The position numbers and the translations under genes are program-made. A stretch of 64,000 bases of DNA from Sphingomonas kyeonggiensis (GTDB lineage: Bacteria > Pseudomonadota > Alphaproteobacteria > Sphingomonadales > Sphingomonadaceae). The notes under the pieces are model-generated. The model was not told the origin of the DNA. It ran no database searches and saw nothing but the letters and a program-made list of their open reading frames with translations. Numbering within the stretch: position 1 is the stretch's first letter; each line of letters opens with the position of its first letter. This document shows, piece by piece, positions 29,896 through 40,924 of the stretch. The stretch is from assembly GCF_014204495.1 (NCBI RefSeq), contig NZ_JACHLN010000001.1:434001-498000 (forward strand), given 5' to 3'.

Positions 29896-30681
29896 ATGGC
29901 CGAATTCCGCCTTCCCAAGAACAGCCGCATCTCCACCAAGGGCAAGGAGCACAAGGCGGACCCGGGCGCGAAGAACGTCAAGAAGTTCAAGATCTACCGC
30001 TACGATCCGGATTCGGGCGAGAATCCCCGCTACGACACGTTCGAGATCGACCTCGACGAATGCGGCCCGATGGTCCTCGACGCGCTGATCAAGATCAAGT
30101 CGGAGCAGGACAGCTCGCTGACCTTCCGCCGCTCGTGCCGCGAAGGCATTTGCGGCTCCTGCTCGATGAACATGGACGGGCGCAACGGCCTCGCGTGCAC
30201 CACCGCGATCGAGGACATCAAGGGCGACATCCGCATCACCCCGCTGCCGCACATGGACGTGATCAAGGACCTCGTTCCCGATTTCACCCACTTCTATGCG
30301 CAGTACGCCTCGATCAAGCCGTGGCTGCAGACCGTGTCGACCACGCCCTCGGGCAAGGAGCGGCTCCAGTCGCCGGCCGACCGCGAGAAGCTCGACGGCC
30401 TGTACGAGTGCATCCTGTGCGCCTGCTGCTCGACCTCGTGCCCGAGCTACTGGTGGAACAGCGACAAGTTCCTCGGCCCGGCGATCCTGCTCCAGGCCTA
30501 TCGCTGGCTGGCCGACTCGCGCGACGAGATGACCGGCGAGCGCCTCGACAATCTCGAGGATCCGTTCCGCCTCTATCGCTGCCACACGATCATGAACTGC
30601 TCGAACGTCTGCCCGAAGGGCCTGAGCCCGGGCAAGGCGATCGCCGAGATCAAGAAGATGGAAGCCGAGCGCACGCTCTGA
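29896..30681 (+). CDS. sdhB: Succinate dehydrogenase iron-sulfur subunit
   Basis: 261 residues from the ATG at 29896. The three cluster motifs are complete: [2Fe-2S] [15 protein letters not shown] with a later Cys, [4Fe-4S] [12 protein letters not shown] and [3Fe-4S] [15 protein letters not shown]. The subunit carries electrons from FAD to ubiquinone. It is encoded 2.8 kb after sdhA, with a terminator and three unrelated genes between them, so it needs its own promoter, probably in the 58-base gap before it. A thioesterase gene follows closely. Confidence 0.98.
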   Translation: MAEFRLPKNSRISTKGKEHKADPGAKNVKKFKIYRYDPDSGENPRYDTFEIDLDECGPMVLDALIKIKSEQDSSLTFRRSCREGICGSCSMNMDGRNGLACTTAIEDIKGDIRITPLPHMDVIKDLVPDFTHFYAQYASIKPWLQTVSTTPSGKERLQSPADREKLDGLYECILCACCSTSCPSYWWNSDKFLGPAILLQAYRWLADSRDEMTGERLDNLEDPFRLYRCHTIMNCSNVCPKGLSPGKAIAEIKKMEAERTL

Positions 30682-30685
30682 TCCT

Positions 30686-31150
30686 GTGAACCAGCCCGGC
30701 CCCGAGCATTTCTTCTACGAAGACGATCCGGACCTGCCGGGCTGGAAGCGCTGGCAGATTCTGGACCAGGGCCGGTTCAACAGCTTCATCGGCGCGCTTT
30801 CGGTGAAGGCGAGCGGTGAGCGCACCGCGCTGGTCCGCCACCGCTTCGAGCGCCAGCACTCCAATTTGCGCGACCATATCCATGGCGGCGCGCTCGCCGG
30901 CTTCATCGACATGGCGCTGTTCGCCGCCGCGCGCGGCCTCGGCGTGCTCGCCGGCCCTGCCTCCACCGTCGACATGTCGATCCAGTTCATCGCCGGCGGC
31001 GCGATCGGCACCGATACCGAAGCCGAGATCGACCTGCTGCGTGAGACCGGCCGCATGCTGTTCCTGCGCGGCGTGGTCCGCCAGGGCGATGTGACCGTCG
31101 CCAGCTTCCTCGGCACCATCCGCAAGAGTTCGCCCCCGCCCAGATCATGA
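30686..31150 (+). CDS. PaaI-type thioesterase family protein
   Basis: 154 residues from a GTG at 30686, 4 bases after sdhB. It has the hotdog fold: RDHIHGGALAGFIDMALFAAAR carries the conserved HGG and an Asp at the acyl-CoA site, and TVDMSIQFIAGG and LRGVVRQGDVTVASF complete the sheet. These features match PaaI/YbgC-like acyl-CoA thioesterases. The substrate is unknown. The stop overlaps zapE as ATGA, so sdhB, this gene and zapE may form one operon. Confidence 0.88.
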   Translation: MNQPGPEHFFYEDDPDLPGWKRWQILDQGRFNSFIGALSVKASGERTALVRHRFERQHSNLRDHIHGGALAGFIDMALFAAARGLGVLAGPASTVDMSIQFIAGGAIGTDTEAEIDLLRETGRMLFLRGVVRQGDVTVASFLGTIRKSSPPPRS

Positions 31151-32259
31151 CCAGCGTAATCGAGAAATACCGTGCCCTCGTCGCCGCGGGCGAGCTTCGC
31201 CCCGACCCCGAACAGGCCGCCGCCGCCGAACGGCTGAACAGCCTGGCCGGCGAACTGGAAGCGGTGCCGAAAAAGGGCAGCATCCTGTGGCGCGCGCTCG
31301 GCCGCCTGCCCGAGCCGCCGCGCGGGCTCTACATCTGGGGCAGCGTCGGCCGCGGCAAGTCGATGCTGATGGACCTGTTCTACGAGACGGTGAACATCCG
31401 CCGGAAGCGCCGCGTCCATTTCCACGAATTCATGCTCGAAGTGCATGAGCGGCTCAACGAGGAGCGCAAGAGGGACACGCGCGATCCCGTCGTCGCGGTC
31501 GCCGATGCGATGGTCGAGGATACCCGCCTGCTCGCCTTCGACGAGATGGTGGTCAACAACCCCGCCGACGCGATGATCCTCTCGCGCCTGTTCACCGAGA
31601 TGATGGGGCATGGCCTCACCATGGTCGCCACCTCGAACCGGGCGCCGCGCGACCTCTACAAGGACGGGCTCAACCGCCAGCTGTTCATCCCCTTCATCGA
31701 GCTGATCGAAGCGAAGATGGACGTGCTGACGCTGAACGGCCCGACCGACTATCGCCTCGATCGCCTCGGCCGGATGGACACCTGGCTGGTGCCGAACGGG
31801 CCCGAGGCCACAAAGCAGCTTTCCGAAGCGTTCTTCCGCCTGACCGATTATCCGGTCGAGGACCGCGCCCATGTCCCGACCTGCGAGCTGCCGGTGCAGG
31901 GCGGGCGCGAGCTGCATGTGCCGAAATGCCTGAAGGGCGTCGCGGTGTTCTCGTTCAAGCGGCTGTGCGGCGAGGCGCGCGGCGCCGCCGACTATCTCGC
32001 CATCGCCCGGCGCTTCCACACCGTGATCCTGGTCGGCATCCCCAAGCTGGGGCCGGAGAACCGCAACGAGGCAGCGCGCTTCGTCACGCTGATCGACGCG
32101 CTCTACGAGCACAAGGTCAAGCTACTCGCCGCCGCCGATGCCCAGCCACAGGACATGTACGAGACCGGCGACGGCCGCTTCGAGTTCGACCGCACCGTCA
32201 GCCGCCTGATGGAAATGCGCTCGGAGACGTACCTGGCCGAAGGGCACGGCGAGCAGTGA
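31147..32259 (+). CDS. zapE: AFG1-like ATPase / cell division protein ZapE
   Basis: 370 residues. The AFG1/ZapE family P-loop GSVGRGKSMLMDLFYE (about 64-79) is followed by Walker B LLAFDEMVVNNPADAM, sensor-type TSNRAPRDLYKDGLNRQLF and a C-terminal ATPase subdomain. In E. coli ZapE binds FtsZ and destabilises it; the mitochondrial homologue helps respiratory complex quality control (established). A place directly after sdhB is widespread among alphaproteobacteria as far as I recall and would fit such a role. Confidence 0.95.
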   Translation: MTSVIEKYRALVAAGELRPDPEQAAAAERLNSLAGELEAVPKKGSILWRALGRLPEPPRGLYIWGSVGRGKSMLMDLFYETVNIRRKRRVHFHEFMLEVHERLNEERKRDTRDPVVAVADAMVEDTRLLAFDEMVVNNPADAMILSRLFTEMMGHGLTMVATSNRAPRDLYKDGLNRQLFIPFIELIEAKMDVLTLNGPTDYRLDRLGRMDTWLVPNGPEATKQLSEAFFRLTDYPVEDRAHVPTCELPVQGGRELHVPKCLKGVAVFSFKRLCGEARGAADYLAIARRFHTVILVGIPKLGPENRNEAARFVTLIDALYEHKVKLLAAADAQPQDMYETGDGRFEFDRTVSRLMEMRSETYLAEGHGEQ

Positions 32260-32317
32260 ATGCCATTCCCATCCCTGGAAGGGAGGGAAGCAAAAGAAAG
32301 AACCACCCCGGTATATT

Positions 32318-32339
32318 GGTCTGGCCGAATGGCCTGACC
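32318..32339. promoter_or_regulatory. Imperfect dyad GGTCTGGCC-GAAT-GGCCTGACC ahead of the GH2 gene
   Basis: Nine-base arms with one mismatch, 40 bases before the glycosidase start and beside the AT-rich string GGTATATTGG. It resembles a LacI/GntR-type operator. The same 119-base gap also contains a small hairpin, TTCCCATCCCT/AGGGAGGGAA, at 32266-32289. Confidence 0.4.
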
Positions 32340-32378
32340 CGCGATAGGCTCCCCGCAAAAGCAAAATAGGGAGAGACT

Positions 32379-34211
32379 ATGCGCCTGATCGGGTTCGCGC
32401 TTGCGGCGTTGCTGGCACCCATGAGCGCTTCGGCGCAGACCCTGGTCGCGGCCGACCTTCGCCCGGGCCAGAGCCTGGACGGCGCCTGGCACTGGTCGGT
32501 CGATCCCTATCGCGACGGCGTCGCCGGCTTTCATGGCGGTCCGCCTTCCGAAAGCACCGCGCGCTATCAGGACAGGATCCAGGCCGATGAAGCCGAGAAG
32601 CGCCCGACCGCGCTGTTCGAGTTCGACATGCAGCGCTCGGCGATCACGCACCTGCCCGGCAGCTGGATCGGCCATGCCCCGGAGATGCGCTATTATCAGG
32701 GCCTGGTCTGGTACCAGCGGACCTTCGACTACACGCCGGCGGGCCCGGGCAAGCGCGTCTATCTCCGCTTCGGCAGCGCCGATTATGCCGCCAGCGTGTT
32801 CCTCAACGGCAAGCCGGTCGGCAAGCATGTCGGCGCCTTCACCCCCTTCGCCTTTGACGTGACCGACAGGCTGCGCCCGGGCAGCAACCAGATCACCGTT
32901 GGCGTCGATTCCGCCCGCACCGACAGCGACGTGCCGCCGCCGGTCACCGACTGGGAGACCTATGGCGGCATCACCCGCTCGGTACGCCTGGTCACCGTGC
33001 CCGAGACATTCGTGGACGATGCGTTCGTCCGGCTGGGCAAGGACGGCCGCATCGCGGTCTCGGCGCAACTGCTTGGGCCGCAGGCCGCGAACGCGCCGAT
33101 CCGCCTCGCCATCCCCACGCTCGGCGCCACGCTCGAAGGGCGCACCGATGGCGAAGGCAAATGGAGCGCCAGCCTGCCGGCGCCGCGCGCCCTGCAGCGC
33201 TGGTCGCCCGAGAACCCGAAGCTCTACGACGTCGAGATCGCCTCCGGCGCGGACCGCTTCGCCGACCGTGTCGGCTTCCGTACGATCGAAGTGCAGGGCG
33301 ACCGGATCCTGCTCAACGGCAAGTCGATCTTCCTGCGCGGCATCTCGATGCACGAGGAGGAATTGGGCAAGGATCCCGTCCGTGCGATGAGCCCCGCCGC
33401 CGCGCGGGCGCTGTTCTCCGAGATCAAGCAGGGGCTGCACGGCAACTTCGTGCGCCTCGCGCATTATCCGCATGACGAGGGCACCACCCGCCTCGCCGAC
33501 GAGATGGGCCTGCTCGTGTGGAGCGAGGTGCCGGTCTATTGGCGCGTCGCCTGGGGCAATGCCGATACGCTCGCCACCGCGCGCCGGATGATCGCCGAGA
33601 ATATCCGCCGTGACCGCAACCGCGCCGCGATCGTGCTGTGGAGCGTCGCCAACGAAACGCCGGTATCGGACGCCCGCAACGCCTTCCTCCGCACGCTGAT
33701 CGGCGATGTCCGCGCGCTCGATGACAGCCGGCTCGTCACCGCCGCGCTGCTCAGCGATCGCAAGGGCAAGGAGATGCGGATCAATGATCCGCTGGTCGGC
33801 GATCTCGATGTGATGGCGATCAACACCTACAATGGCTGGTATTCGGATGATCCGCTCGCCGCGATCCCGAGCTTCACCTGGGCCAGCCCGGTCAACAAGC
33901 CGCTGATCTTCTCCGAGTTCGGCGCCGATGCGCTCTATGGCTATCACGACGGCACCGCGGCCCCGCACAAGTTCAGCGAGGAATATCAGGCCGAATATTA
34001 TCGCCGCACGCTGGAAATGGCGGCCAAGGTGCCGTTCCTGCGCGGCCTCAGCCCCTGGATCCTCAAGGACTTCCGCTCCCCGCGCCGCCAGCACCCGGTC
34101 TATCAGCAGGGCTGGAACCGCAAAGGGCTGATCTCGGAGACCGGCCAGCGCAAGCAGGCGTTCGGCGTGCTGGCCGAAGACTATGCCGCGCGGGAGAAGG
34201 CGGAACGCTAG
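32379..34211 (+). CDS. Secreted glycoside hydrolase family 2 protein
   Basis: 610 residues with a signal peptide (about 1-20, SASAQ). The GH2 layout is a sugar-binding jelly roll (about 60-190, VYLRFGSADYAASVFLNGKPVGKHVG), an Ig-like domain (about 200-300) and a TIM barrel starting LNGKSIFLRGISMHEEE. The acid/base glutamate is in LWSVANETP and the nucleophile glutamate in FSEFGAD. The best fit is beta-glucuronidase- or beta-galactosidase-like, but the substrate is not fixed. It would act in the periplasm on plant or microbial glycans. It converges with the winged-helix regulator gene (4-base overlap). Confidence 0.93.
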   Translation: MRLIGFALAALLAPMSASAQTLVAADLRPGQSLDGAWHWSVDPYRDGVAGFHGGPPSESTARYQDRIQADEAEKRPTALFEFDMQRSAITHLPGSWIGHAPEMRYYQGLVWYQRTFDYTPAGPGKRVYLRFGSADYAASVFLNGKPVGKHVGAFTPFAFDVTDRLRPGSNQITVGVDSARTDSDVPPPVTDWETYGGITRSVRLVTVPETFVDDAFVRLGKDGRIAVSAQLLGPQAANAPIRLAIPTLGATLEGRTDGEGKWSASLPAPRALQRWSPENPKLYDVEIASGADRFADRVGFRTIEVQGDRILLNGKSIFLRGISMHEEELGKDPVRAMSPAAARALFSEIKQGLHGNFVRLAHYPHDEGTTRLADEMGLLVWSEVPVYWRVAWGNADTLATARRMIAENIRRDRNRAAIVLWSVANETPVSDARNAFLRTLIGDVRALDDSRLVTAALLSDRKGKEMRINDPLVGDLDVMAINTYNGWYSDDPLAAIPSFTWASPVNKPLIFSEFGADALYGYHDGTAAPHKFSEEYQAEYYRRTLEMAAKVPFLRGLSPWILKDFRSPRRQHPVYQQGWNRKGLISETGQRKQAFGVLAEDYAAREKAER

Positions 34212-34768
34212 GCCGCCAGCGCCGCTGCCAGCTCCTGCCCCTTCCCCGTCAGCGCATAGAGCGGCAGCGGTGGATAGCGGTCCTCGAGCCGGCGACGGAC
34301 CAGTTCCTCATCGATCACGGCCTTGAGCGTGGTCGAGAGGGCACGCGGGGTGACCGGTGCCAGCCGCGCCTGGAGTTCGCCGAAGCGCGCCCAGTCCGGC
34401 CCCAGCCCGGCGACCAGCGGCAGCGACCAGCGCGGCAGGTCGCCCGCTCCCAGCCGCAGCCGCGCCCGCGCTTCCTCGATCCGTGCGCACAGCGCCGCGA
34501 CCGGGCGGCCGGCATCGCTCAGCACATATTCGGGGCGCAGCGGATGGCCATGACCGGGGTTGGGCTGCACCCAGCCGCATTCCCGCAGCCAGGCCAGGCA
34601 GCGCGACAGGCTGTTGTGCGGCAGGTCGAACGCGCGCGCCATCACCGCGAAGCGCGCGCCCTGCTCGCGGTGGAGCAGCGCCAGCACCGGGATCGCCCAG
34701 CGATTGGACTCCAAGGTGCGCAGGAGCTGCGCCGGATCAGAGGGAATTGACTCCATCACCAAATTCAT
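34208..34768 (-). CDS. Transcriptional regulator with two HxlR-like winged-helix units
   Basis: 186 residues from the ATG at 34768. Both halves have the HxlR layout: residues about 12-80 (SNRWAIPVLALLHREQGARF, then SRCLAWLRECGWVQPN) and about 107-186 (RWSLPLVAGLGPDWARFGELQ, ALSTTLKAVIDEELVRRR, LYALTGKGQEL). HxlR proteins normally act as dimers of one such unit, so this reads as a fused dimer. No clear ribosome-binding site precedes the start; 34756 is an alternative. It is divergent to a VOC-family gene 40 bases away, its likely target. Confidence 0.8.
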   Translation of the reverse strand: MNLVMESIPSDPAQLLRTLESNRWAIPVLALLHREQGARFAVMARAFDLPHNSLSRCLAWLRECGWVQPNPGHGHPLRPEYVLSDAGRPVAALCARIEEARARLRLGAGDLPRWSLPLVAGLGPDWARFGELQARLAPVTPRALSTTLKAVIDEELVRRRLEDRYPPLPLYALTGKGQELAAALAA

Positions 34769-34770
34769 AT

Positions 34771-34798
34771 CGACTATATAAATGTAACCGTAGAGTCG
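34771..34798. promoter_or_regulatory. Shared divergent promoter region with CGACT/AGTCG dyad
   Basis: CGACT (34771-34775) and AGTCG (34794-34798) flank the AT-rich string ATATAAATGTAACC, in the 40-base gap between the divergent regulator and VOC genes. It is a plausible operator for the regulator. The arms are short. Confidence 0.35.
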
Positions 34799-34808
34799 GA
34801 GAACCCGG

Positions 34809-35216
34809 ATGGCAACCACGCTCGAACCCTCTGCCCGCGCCGCACTCGGCTATGACGGCGGCCTGACCTGCGCGATCAACGTCACCGATCTAGATGCCGG
34901 CATCGCCTGGTATCGCGACGTGCTGGGAATGAACCTGCTCTACCGCGTCGACGAGATCGCCTGGTGCGAGTTCGAGAGCCCGGTGGCGCGCGTCAATGTC
35001 GGCCTTGCCCAGCGCGAGAGCGTGATCCAGGGCGGCGGCGCCACGCTCACTTTCGGGGTCGTCGACATCGAAGCGGCGCAGAAGGTGCTCGACTCCGCGG
35101 GCGTGCGGCAGGATGGACCGATCCAGGATATACCAGGCATGGTCCGGCTGCTCACCTTCTACGATCCCGACGGCAATGCGCTGATGCTCTACCAGGATCT
35201 GATGCAGGGCGGCTGA
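34809..35216 (+). CDS. VOC (glyoxalase/bleomycin resistance) family protein
   Basis: 135 residues from the ATG at 34809, with GGAG 8 bases upstream. It contains one vicinal-oxygen-chelate domain: TCAINVTDLDAGIAWYRDVLGMNLLY, then ATLTFGVVDIEAAQKVL and RLLTFYDPDGNALMLYQD. Only part of the metal-ligand set is evident, so it may be a binding or isomerase-type member. Divergence from a HxlR-like regulator gene suggests it responds to a small electrophile or drug. The true substrate is unknown. Confidence 0.88.
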   Translation: MATTLEPSARAALGYDGGLTCAINVTDLDAGIAWYRDVLGMNLLYRVDEIAWCEFESPVARVNVGLAQRESVIQGGGATLTFGVVDIEAAQKVLDSAGVRQDGPIQDIPGMVRLLTFYDPDGNALMLYQDLMQGG

Positions 35217-35276
35217 GCCCGATCCGCCAGGCCGGGGAAGCGCCGCATGCCCGCGAGCAAGGCGGCGCAACCCCTT

Positions 35277-35300
35277 ATTGCAGTTGCGAATTAGTTGCAA
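35277..35300. promoter_or_regulatory. AGTTGC direct repeat upstream of mdh
   Basis: ATTGCAGTTGCGAATTAGTT continues to GCAA: AGTTGC occurs twice with an 11-base period, and TTGCA/TGCAA frame it. It lies in the 215-base gap before mdh, which must hold the promoter of the mdh-suc operon. The string ATTGCAGTTGC is shared with the leader at 11495. The binding factor is unknown. Confidence 0.4.
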
Positions 35301-35422
35301 AGATAATCGCAGCCCATCCTTTTTCATGGGTTGCGACTCTCCTATTATGGGCCTAAGCCGCCACCGCTTTCACCGGCACGCCGGTACGTGCGTGCTGGTG
35401 TCCGGTTGAACCAGACCCATAG

Positions 35423-36394
<972 letters not shown>

Positions 36395-36396
36395 TC

Positions 36397-37011
36397 ATGA
36401 CTGCGCAGCGCTCCGGCCTGCTCGCGATCGCCGCGCTTGCCTGTGCAAGCGCGGCTTCGCTGTTGCCGGCGCCTGCAATGGCCCAGGAGGCCACGCCCAC
36501 GGCCCCCGCCGAGCCGGTGCCGCTGTTCCAGGCTGCCTGCATCAGCGGCGCGGTCCGGCTGAGCAAGAGCGTCGCCGAGCCGATGACCTTCGCCTCGCTG
36601 CCCGCCGCCGCGCAGCGCGCGCTCGGCGCCGGCACCGTCGCGACGCGTGCCGAGGCCGAGAAGCTGCCCGCGCCGACCGCGGCGCAGGTGCCCAACACGA
36701 TTTACCGGATCGCCGGTGGCCAGCTCTATCTGCTGCCGCCCACCGCCCAGCCCAGCCACACTCCGATCGGCGATAGCTGCATCGTGCTGTGGTACGCGCT
36801 GTCCGACGAGGATTATCCCGCTGCACGCAAGCTCGTCCTCCCCGATGAGGACGCCGTGCCGCTCTCCGCACGCCCCACCGCCAGCGCGGTCGGTGCGTCG
36901 GTTGCCACTTCCGCTCGCGAGGACGTTCGCGTGACCGCCGCCGCCTATGGCGGCTGGGTCGTGCTGCGCTCCTCCTCCCTAACCGAATCCAAAGCGCCTG
37001 GAGCCCAGTGA
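36397..37011 (+). CDS. Hypothetical exported protein in the TCA operon
   Basis: 204 residues from the ATG at 36397, 2 bases after the mdh stop. A signal peptide (about 1-29, cut near AMAQ) is followed by an Ala/Pro/Thr stretch, [26 protein letters not shown] and [18 protein letters not shown]. Two cysteines (in ACISG and DSCIV) could pair outside the cytosol. I do not recognise the family. It occupies the place where sucC often stands between mdh and sucD, yet has nothing to do with SucC. Confidence 0.75.
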   Translation: MTAQRSGLLAIAALACASAASLLPAPAMAQEATPTAPAEPVPLFQAACISGAVRLSKSVAEPMTFASLPAAAQRALGAGTVATRAEAEKLPAPTAAQVPNTIYRIAGGQLYLLPPTAQPSHTPIGDSCIVLWYALSDEDYPAARKLVLPDEDAVPLSARPTASAVGASVATSAREDVRVTAAAYGGWVVLRSSSLTESKAPGAQ

Positions 37012-37015
37012 ACGC

Positions 37016-37900
37016 ATGAGCATCCTGATCAACAAGAACACCAAGGTCATCACCCAGGGGATGACCGGTGAGACCGGCACCTTCCACACCCAGCAGGCGC
37101 TCGCCTATGGGACGCAGATGGTCGGCGGCGTGACCCCCGGCAAGGGCGGCACCGAGCATATCGGCCTGCCCGTGTTCGACACCGTCGCCGAGGCCGTCAC
37201 CAAGACCGGCGCCGACGCCTCGGTCATCTACGTGCCGCCGCCCTTCGCCGCCGACTCGATCCTCGAGGCGATCGACGCCGAAGTGCCGCTGATCGTCTGC
37301 ATCACCGAGGGCATCCCGGTGCTCGACATGGTCAAGGTGAAGCGCGCGCTTTCGGGTTCGAAGTCGCGCCTGATCGGCCCGAACTGCCCCGGCCTGCTGA
37401 CCCCGGGCGAGTGCAAGATCGGCATCATGCCGGGCTCGATCTTCTCGAAGGGCTCGGTGGGCGTCGTCTCGCGCTCGGGCACCCTCACCTATGAGGCGGT
37501 GTTCCAGACCACCAATGCCGGCCTCGGCCAGACCACCGCGGTGGGCATCGGCGGCGACCCCGTCAACGGCACCAACTTCATCGACGTGCTCGAGCTGTTC
37601 CTCGCGGACGACGCGACCAAGTCGATGATCATGATCGGCGAAATCGGCGGCTCGGCCGAAGAGGAAGCCGCGCAGTTCCTGATCGACGAGGCCAAGCGTG
37701 GCCGCAAGAAGCCGATGGCCGGCTTCATCGCGGGCCGCACGGCGCCTCCGGGCCGCCGCATGGGCCATGCCGGCGCGATCGTCTCGGGCGGCCAGGGCGG
37801 TGCCGAGGAAAAGATCGCGAAGATGGAAGAGGCAGGCATCCGCGTCGCAGCCAGCCCGTCGGAGCTCGGCTCCACGCTGGTCGAAGTGCTCAAGGGCTGA
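37016..37900 (+). CDS. sucD: Succinyl-CoA synthetase alpha subunit
   Basis: 294 residues, full length. It carries the phosphohistidine subunit of succinyl-CoA ligase: [20 protein letters not shown] binds Co[21 protein letters not shown] and [11 protein letters not shown] are family signatures, and the active-site histidine is in [10 protein letters not shown]. It works only with a SucC beta subunit, whose gene is not in this window. It is 4 bases after the exported-protein gene and 65 bases before sucA. Confidence 0.98.
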   Translation: MSILINKNTKVITQGMTGETGTFHTQQALAYGTQMVGGVTPGKGGTEHIGLPVFDTVAEAVTKTGADASVIYVPPPFAADSILEAIDAEVPLIVCITEGIPVLDMVKVKRALSGSKSRLIGPNCPGLLTPGECKIGIMPGSIFSKGSVGVVSRSGTLTYEAVFQTTNAGLGQTTAVGIGGDPVNGTNFIDVLELFLADDATKSMIMIGEIGGSAEEEAAQFLIDEAKRGRKKPMAGFIAGRTAPPGRRMGHAGAIVSGGQGGAEEKIAKMEEAGIRVAASPSELGSTLVEVLKG

Positions 37901-37965
37901 ATTACAACGTGCGCGCTCCTATCTCCTTCACGGAATGGGAGCGCTAACACAGACTGGAATTGACT

Positions 37966-40899
37966 ATGGGCTATGAGGGCCTGGACTTCGACGAGATCGC
38001 CGGCGGTGTGAGCCCCGCCTTCGTCGAGACGATGTACCGCCGCTACAAGGCGGATCCGACCGGCGTCGAGCCGCAGTGGCAGCAGTTCTTCGACGGCCTC
38101 GAGAACGCGGCTTCGGGCCCCAGCTGGGCGAACCCGCGCTGGCCGCTCGCCGAAACGGATGCCCTCACTGCCGGGCTCGATCCCACCCAGATGGAGCCCG
38201 CGCCCAAGCCCGCCAAGGGTGGCGCTGCCCCGGCCAAGCCGGCCGGCCCCGCCGCGTCGGAAGCCGACATCGCCCGCGCCGCCGGCGATTCGATCCGCGC
38301 GATGCTGCTGATCCGCACCTACCGGGTGCGCGGCCACCTCGCCGCTTCGCTCGATCCGCTCGGCCTGGCCCGCCAGGACCTGCCTGCCGACCTGACGCCG
38401 GAATATCACGGCTTCACCGGCGCCGATCTCGATCGCCCGATCTATCTCGGCGGCACGCTCGGCCTGGAAAAGGCGACCGTGCGCGAGATCGTCGCGATCC
38501 TGCAGGCGAACTACTGCGGCAATGTCGGCCTCGAGTACATGCACATCGCCGATGTGGAGGAGCGCCGCTTCCTCCAGGATCGGATGGAGGGCAAGGACAA
38601 GGCCATCCAGTTCACCGCCGACGGCAAGAAGGCGATCCTCTCCAAGGTCATCGAGGCCGAGGAGTGGGAGAAGTTCTGCGGCAAGAAGTATGTCGGCACC
38701 AAGCGCTTCGGCCTCGACGGCGGCGAAGCGATGATCCCGGCGATGGAAGCCATCATCAAGTACGGCGGCCAGCTCGGCGTGCGCGAGATCGTGTACGGCA
38801 TGGCGCATCGCGGCCGCCTGAACATGCTCACCAACGTGATGTCGAAGCCGTATCGCGCGATCTTCCACGAATTCTCGGGCGGCTCGTCCAATCCGGACGA
38901 CGTCGGCGGCTCGGGCGACGTGAAGTATCACCTCGGCACCAGCACCGATCGCGAGTTCGACGGCATCAGCGTCCATATGTCGCTGGTCGCCAACCCGTCG
39001 CACCTTGAAGCGGCCGATCCGGTCGTACTCGGCAAGACCCGCGCGATCCAGACGATCGCCAACGACCTGGAAGCGCATACCGGCTCGCTGCCCGTGCTGC
39101 TGCACGGCGACGCCGCGTTCGCCGGCCAGGGCATTGTCTGGGAGTGCCTCGGCTTCTCGGGCATCCGCGGCTACAACACCGGCGGCTGCCTGCACTTCAT
39201 CATCAACAACCAGATCGGCTTCACGACGAGCCCGCAGTTCGCGCGCTCCTCGCCCTATCCGTCGGACGTCGCCAAGGGCGTCCAGGCGCCGATCTTCCAC
39301 GTCAATGGCGACGATCCCGAAGCGGTCACCTTCGCCTGCAAGATGGCGATCGAGTTCCGCCAGACCTTCAAGCGCGACGTCGTGATCGACATGTGGTGCT
39401 ATCGCCGCTTTGGCCATAACGAAGGCGACGAGCCCTCGTTCACCCAGCCGCTGATGTACAAGGCGATCCGCCAGCATCCGTCGGTCAGCGTCGTCTATTC
39501 GAAGAAGCTGATCGCCGAAGGCACGATCGACCAGGGCTTCGTCGACGAGAAGGTGAAGCAGTTCAACCTGCTGCTCGAAGGCGAGTTCGAAGCGGGCAAG
39601 TCGTACCTCCCCAACAAGGCGGACTGGTTCGGCGGCCGCTGGTCGGGCCTGTCGGTTCCGGGCGATGCCGAGACGGCGCGCCGCTCGGTCGAGACCGGCA
39701 TCGAGAAGAAGCTGTTCGACAGCCTCGGCCGCACGCTGACCGAAGTCCCCTCGGACCTCGAGATCCACAAGACGCTCGGCCGCGTGCTCGATGCGAAGCG
39801 TGCGATGTTCTCGTCGGGCGAGAATTTCGACTGGGCGACCGGCGAAGCGCTGGCCTTCGGCTCGCTGCTCTCGGAAGGCTATGGCGTCCGCCTCTCGGGC
39901 CAGGACGTCGGCCGCGGCACCTTCTCGCAGCGCCACGCGGTGTGGGTCGATCAGAAGGATGAGCATCGCTACATCCCGCTCTCGACCATCCCGCACGGCA
40001 CCTTCGAAGTGCTCGATTCGCCGCTCTCGGAGTACGGCGTGCTCGGCTTCGAATATGGCTATGCGCTCGCCGATCCGAAGACGCTGGTGCTGTGGGAAGC
40101 GCAGTTCGGCGACTTCGCCAATGGCGCGCAGATCATGATCGACCAGTTCATCGCGGCGGGCGAGGCGAAGTGGCTGCGCGCCAACGGCCTGGTGATGCTG
40201 CTGCCGCACGGCTATGAAGGCCAGGGCCCCGAGCACAGCTCGGCGCGTCCGGAGCGCTATCTGCAGCTCTGCGCGGAAGACAATATGCAGGTCGTCAACA
40301 TCACGACGCCGGCAAACTACTTCCACCTGCTGCGCCGCCAGATGCACCGCACCTTCCGCAAGCCGCTGGTGCAGATGACGCCGAAGTCGCTGCTCCGCCA
40401 CAAGCTGGCCGTGTCGAAGGCCGAGGACTTCCTGGGCGACAGCCACTTCATGCGCATCCTCAGCGACCCGTCGGCTCCGGCGGATACCGAGGTGAAGCGC
40501 CTGGTGCTGTGCACCGGCAAGGTCGCCTATGACCTGATCGAGGCGCGCGATGCCGCCGGTGACAAGAACACCGCGATCGTCCGCATCGAGCAGCTCTATC
40601 CCTTCCCGGGCGAGGCCCTGGCCAAGCGCATCGCGCGCATGACCAACCTCGAGGAAGTGATCTGGGCGCAGGAAGAGCCGAAGAACAACGGCTACTGGTT
40701 CTTCGTCGAGCCCTTCATCGAGGCCAGCCTGGCCGAGGCGAAGTGCAAGGTGCAGCGTCCGCGCTATGCCGGCCGTGGTCCGGCCGCAGCGGTCGCTACC
40801 GGCCTGATGAAGCGCCACCAGGCCGAACAGGGCGCGCTGATCGCAGACGCGCTCGGCCACAATGTCCGCGAAGAAATTCGCCGGACCCGCAACAACTGA
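37966..40899 (+). CDS. sucA: 2-oxoglutarate dehydrogenase E1 component
   Basis: 977 residues from the ATG at 37966 (a TTG two codons earlier is possible). It decarboxylates 2-oxoglutarate with thiamine diphosphate and transfers the succinyl group to E2. It begins [20 protein letters not shown] like other alphaproteobacterial SucA and contains [40 protein letters not shown] and [19 protein letters not shown], which form the ThDP/Mg site, and [20 protein letters not shown]. An Ala/Pro-rich linker lies at about 65-105. sucB follows after 25 bases. Confidence 0.98.
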   Translation: MGYEGLDFDEIAGGVSPAFVETMYRRYKADPTGVEPQWQQFFDGLENAASGPSWANPRWPLAETDALTAGLDPTQMEPAPKPAKGGAAPAKPAGPAASEADIARAAGDSIRAMLLIRTYRVRGHLAASLDPLGLARQDLPADLTPEYHGFTGADLDRPIYLGGTLGLEKATVREIVAILQANYCGNVGLEYMHIADVEERRFLQDRMEGKDKAIQFTADGKKAILSKVIEAEEWEKFCGKKYVGTKRFGLDGGEAMIPAMEAIIKYGGQLGVREIVYGMAHRGRLNMLTNVMSKPYRAIFHEFSGGSSNPDDVGGSGDVKYHLGTSTDREFDGISVHMSLVANPSHLEAADPVVLGKTRAIQTIANDLEAHTGSLPVLLHGDAAFAGQGIVWECLGFSGIRGYNTGGCLHFIINNQIGFTTSPQFARSSPYPSDVAKGVQAPIFHVNGDDPEAVTFACKMAIEFRQTFKRDVVIDMWCYRRFGHNEGDEPSFTQPLMYKAIRQHPSVSVVYSKKLIAEGTIDQGFVDEKVKQFNLLLEGEFEAGKSYLPNKADWFGGRWSGLSVPGDAETARRSVETGIEKKLFDSLGRTLTEVPSDLEIHKTLGRVLDAKRAMFSSGENFDWATGEALAFGSLLSEGYGVRLSGQDVGRGTFSQRHAVWVDQKDEHRYIPLSTIPHGTFEVLDSPLSEYGVLGFEYGYALADPKTLVLWEAQFGDFANGAQIMIDQFIAAGEAKWLRANGLVMLLPHGYEGQGPEHSSARPERYLQLCAEDNMQVVNITTPANYFHLLRRQMHRTFRKPLVQMTPKSLLRHKLAVSKAEDFLGDSHFMRILSDPSAPADTEVKRLVLCTGKVAYDLIEARDAAGDKNTAIVRIEQLYPFPGEALAKRIARMTNLEEVIWAQEEPKNNGYWFFVEPFIEASLAEAKCKVQRPRYAGRGPAAAVATGLMKRHQAEQGALIADALGHNVREEIRRTRNN

Positions 40900-40924
40900 G
40901 ATCCCCAGGGAACGAGGAAAGACA

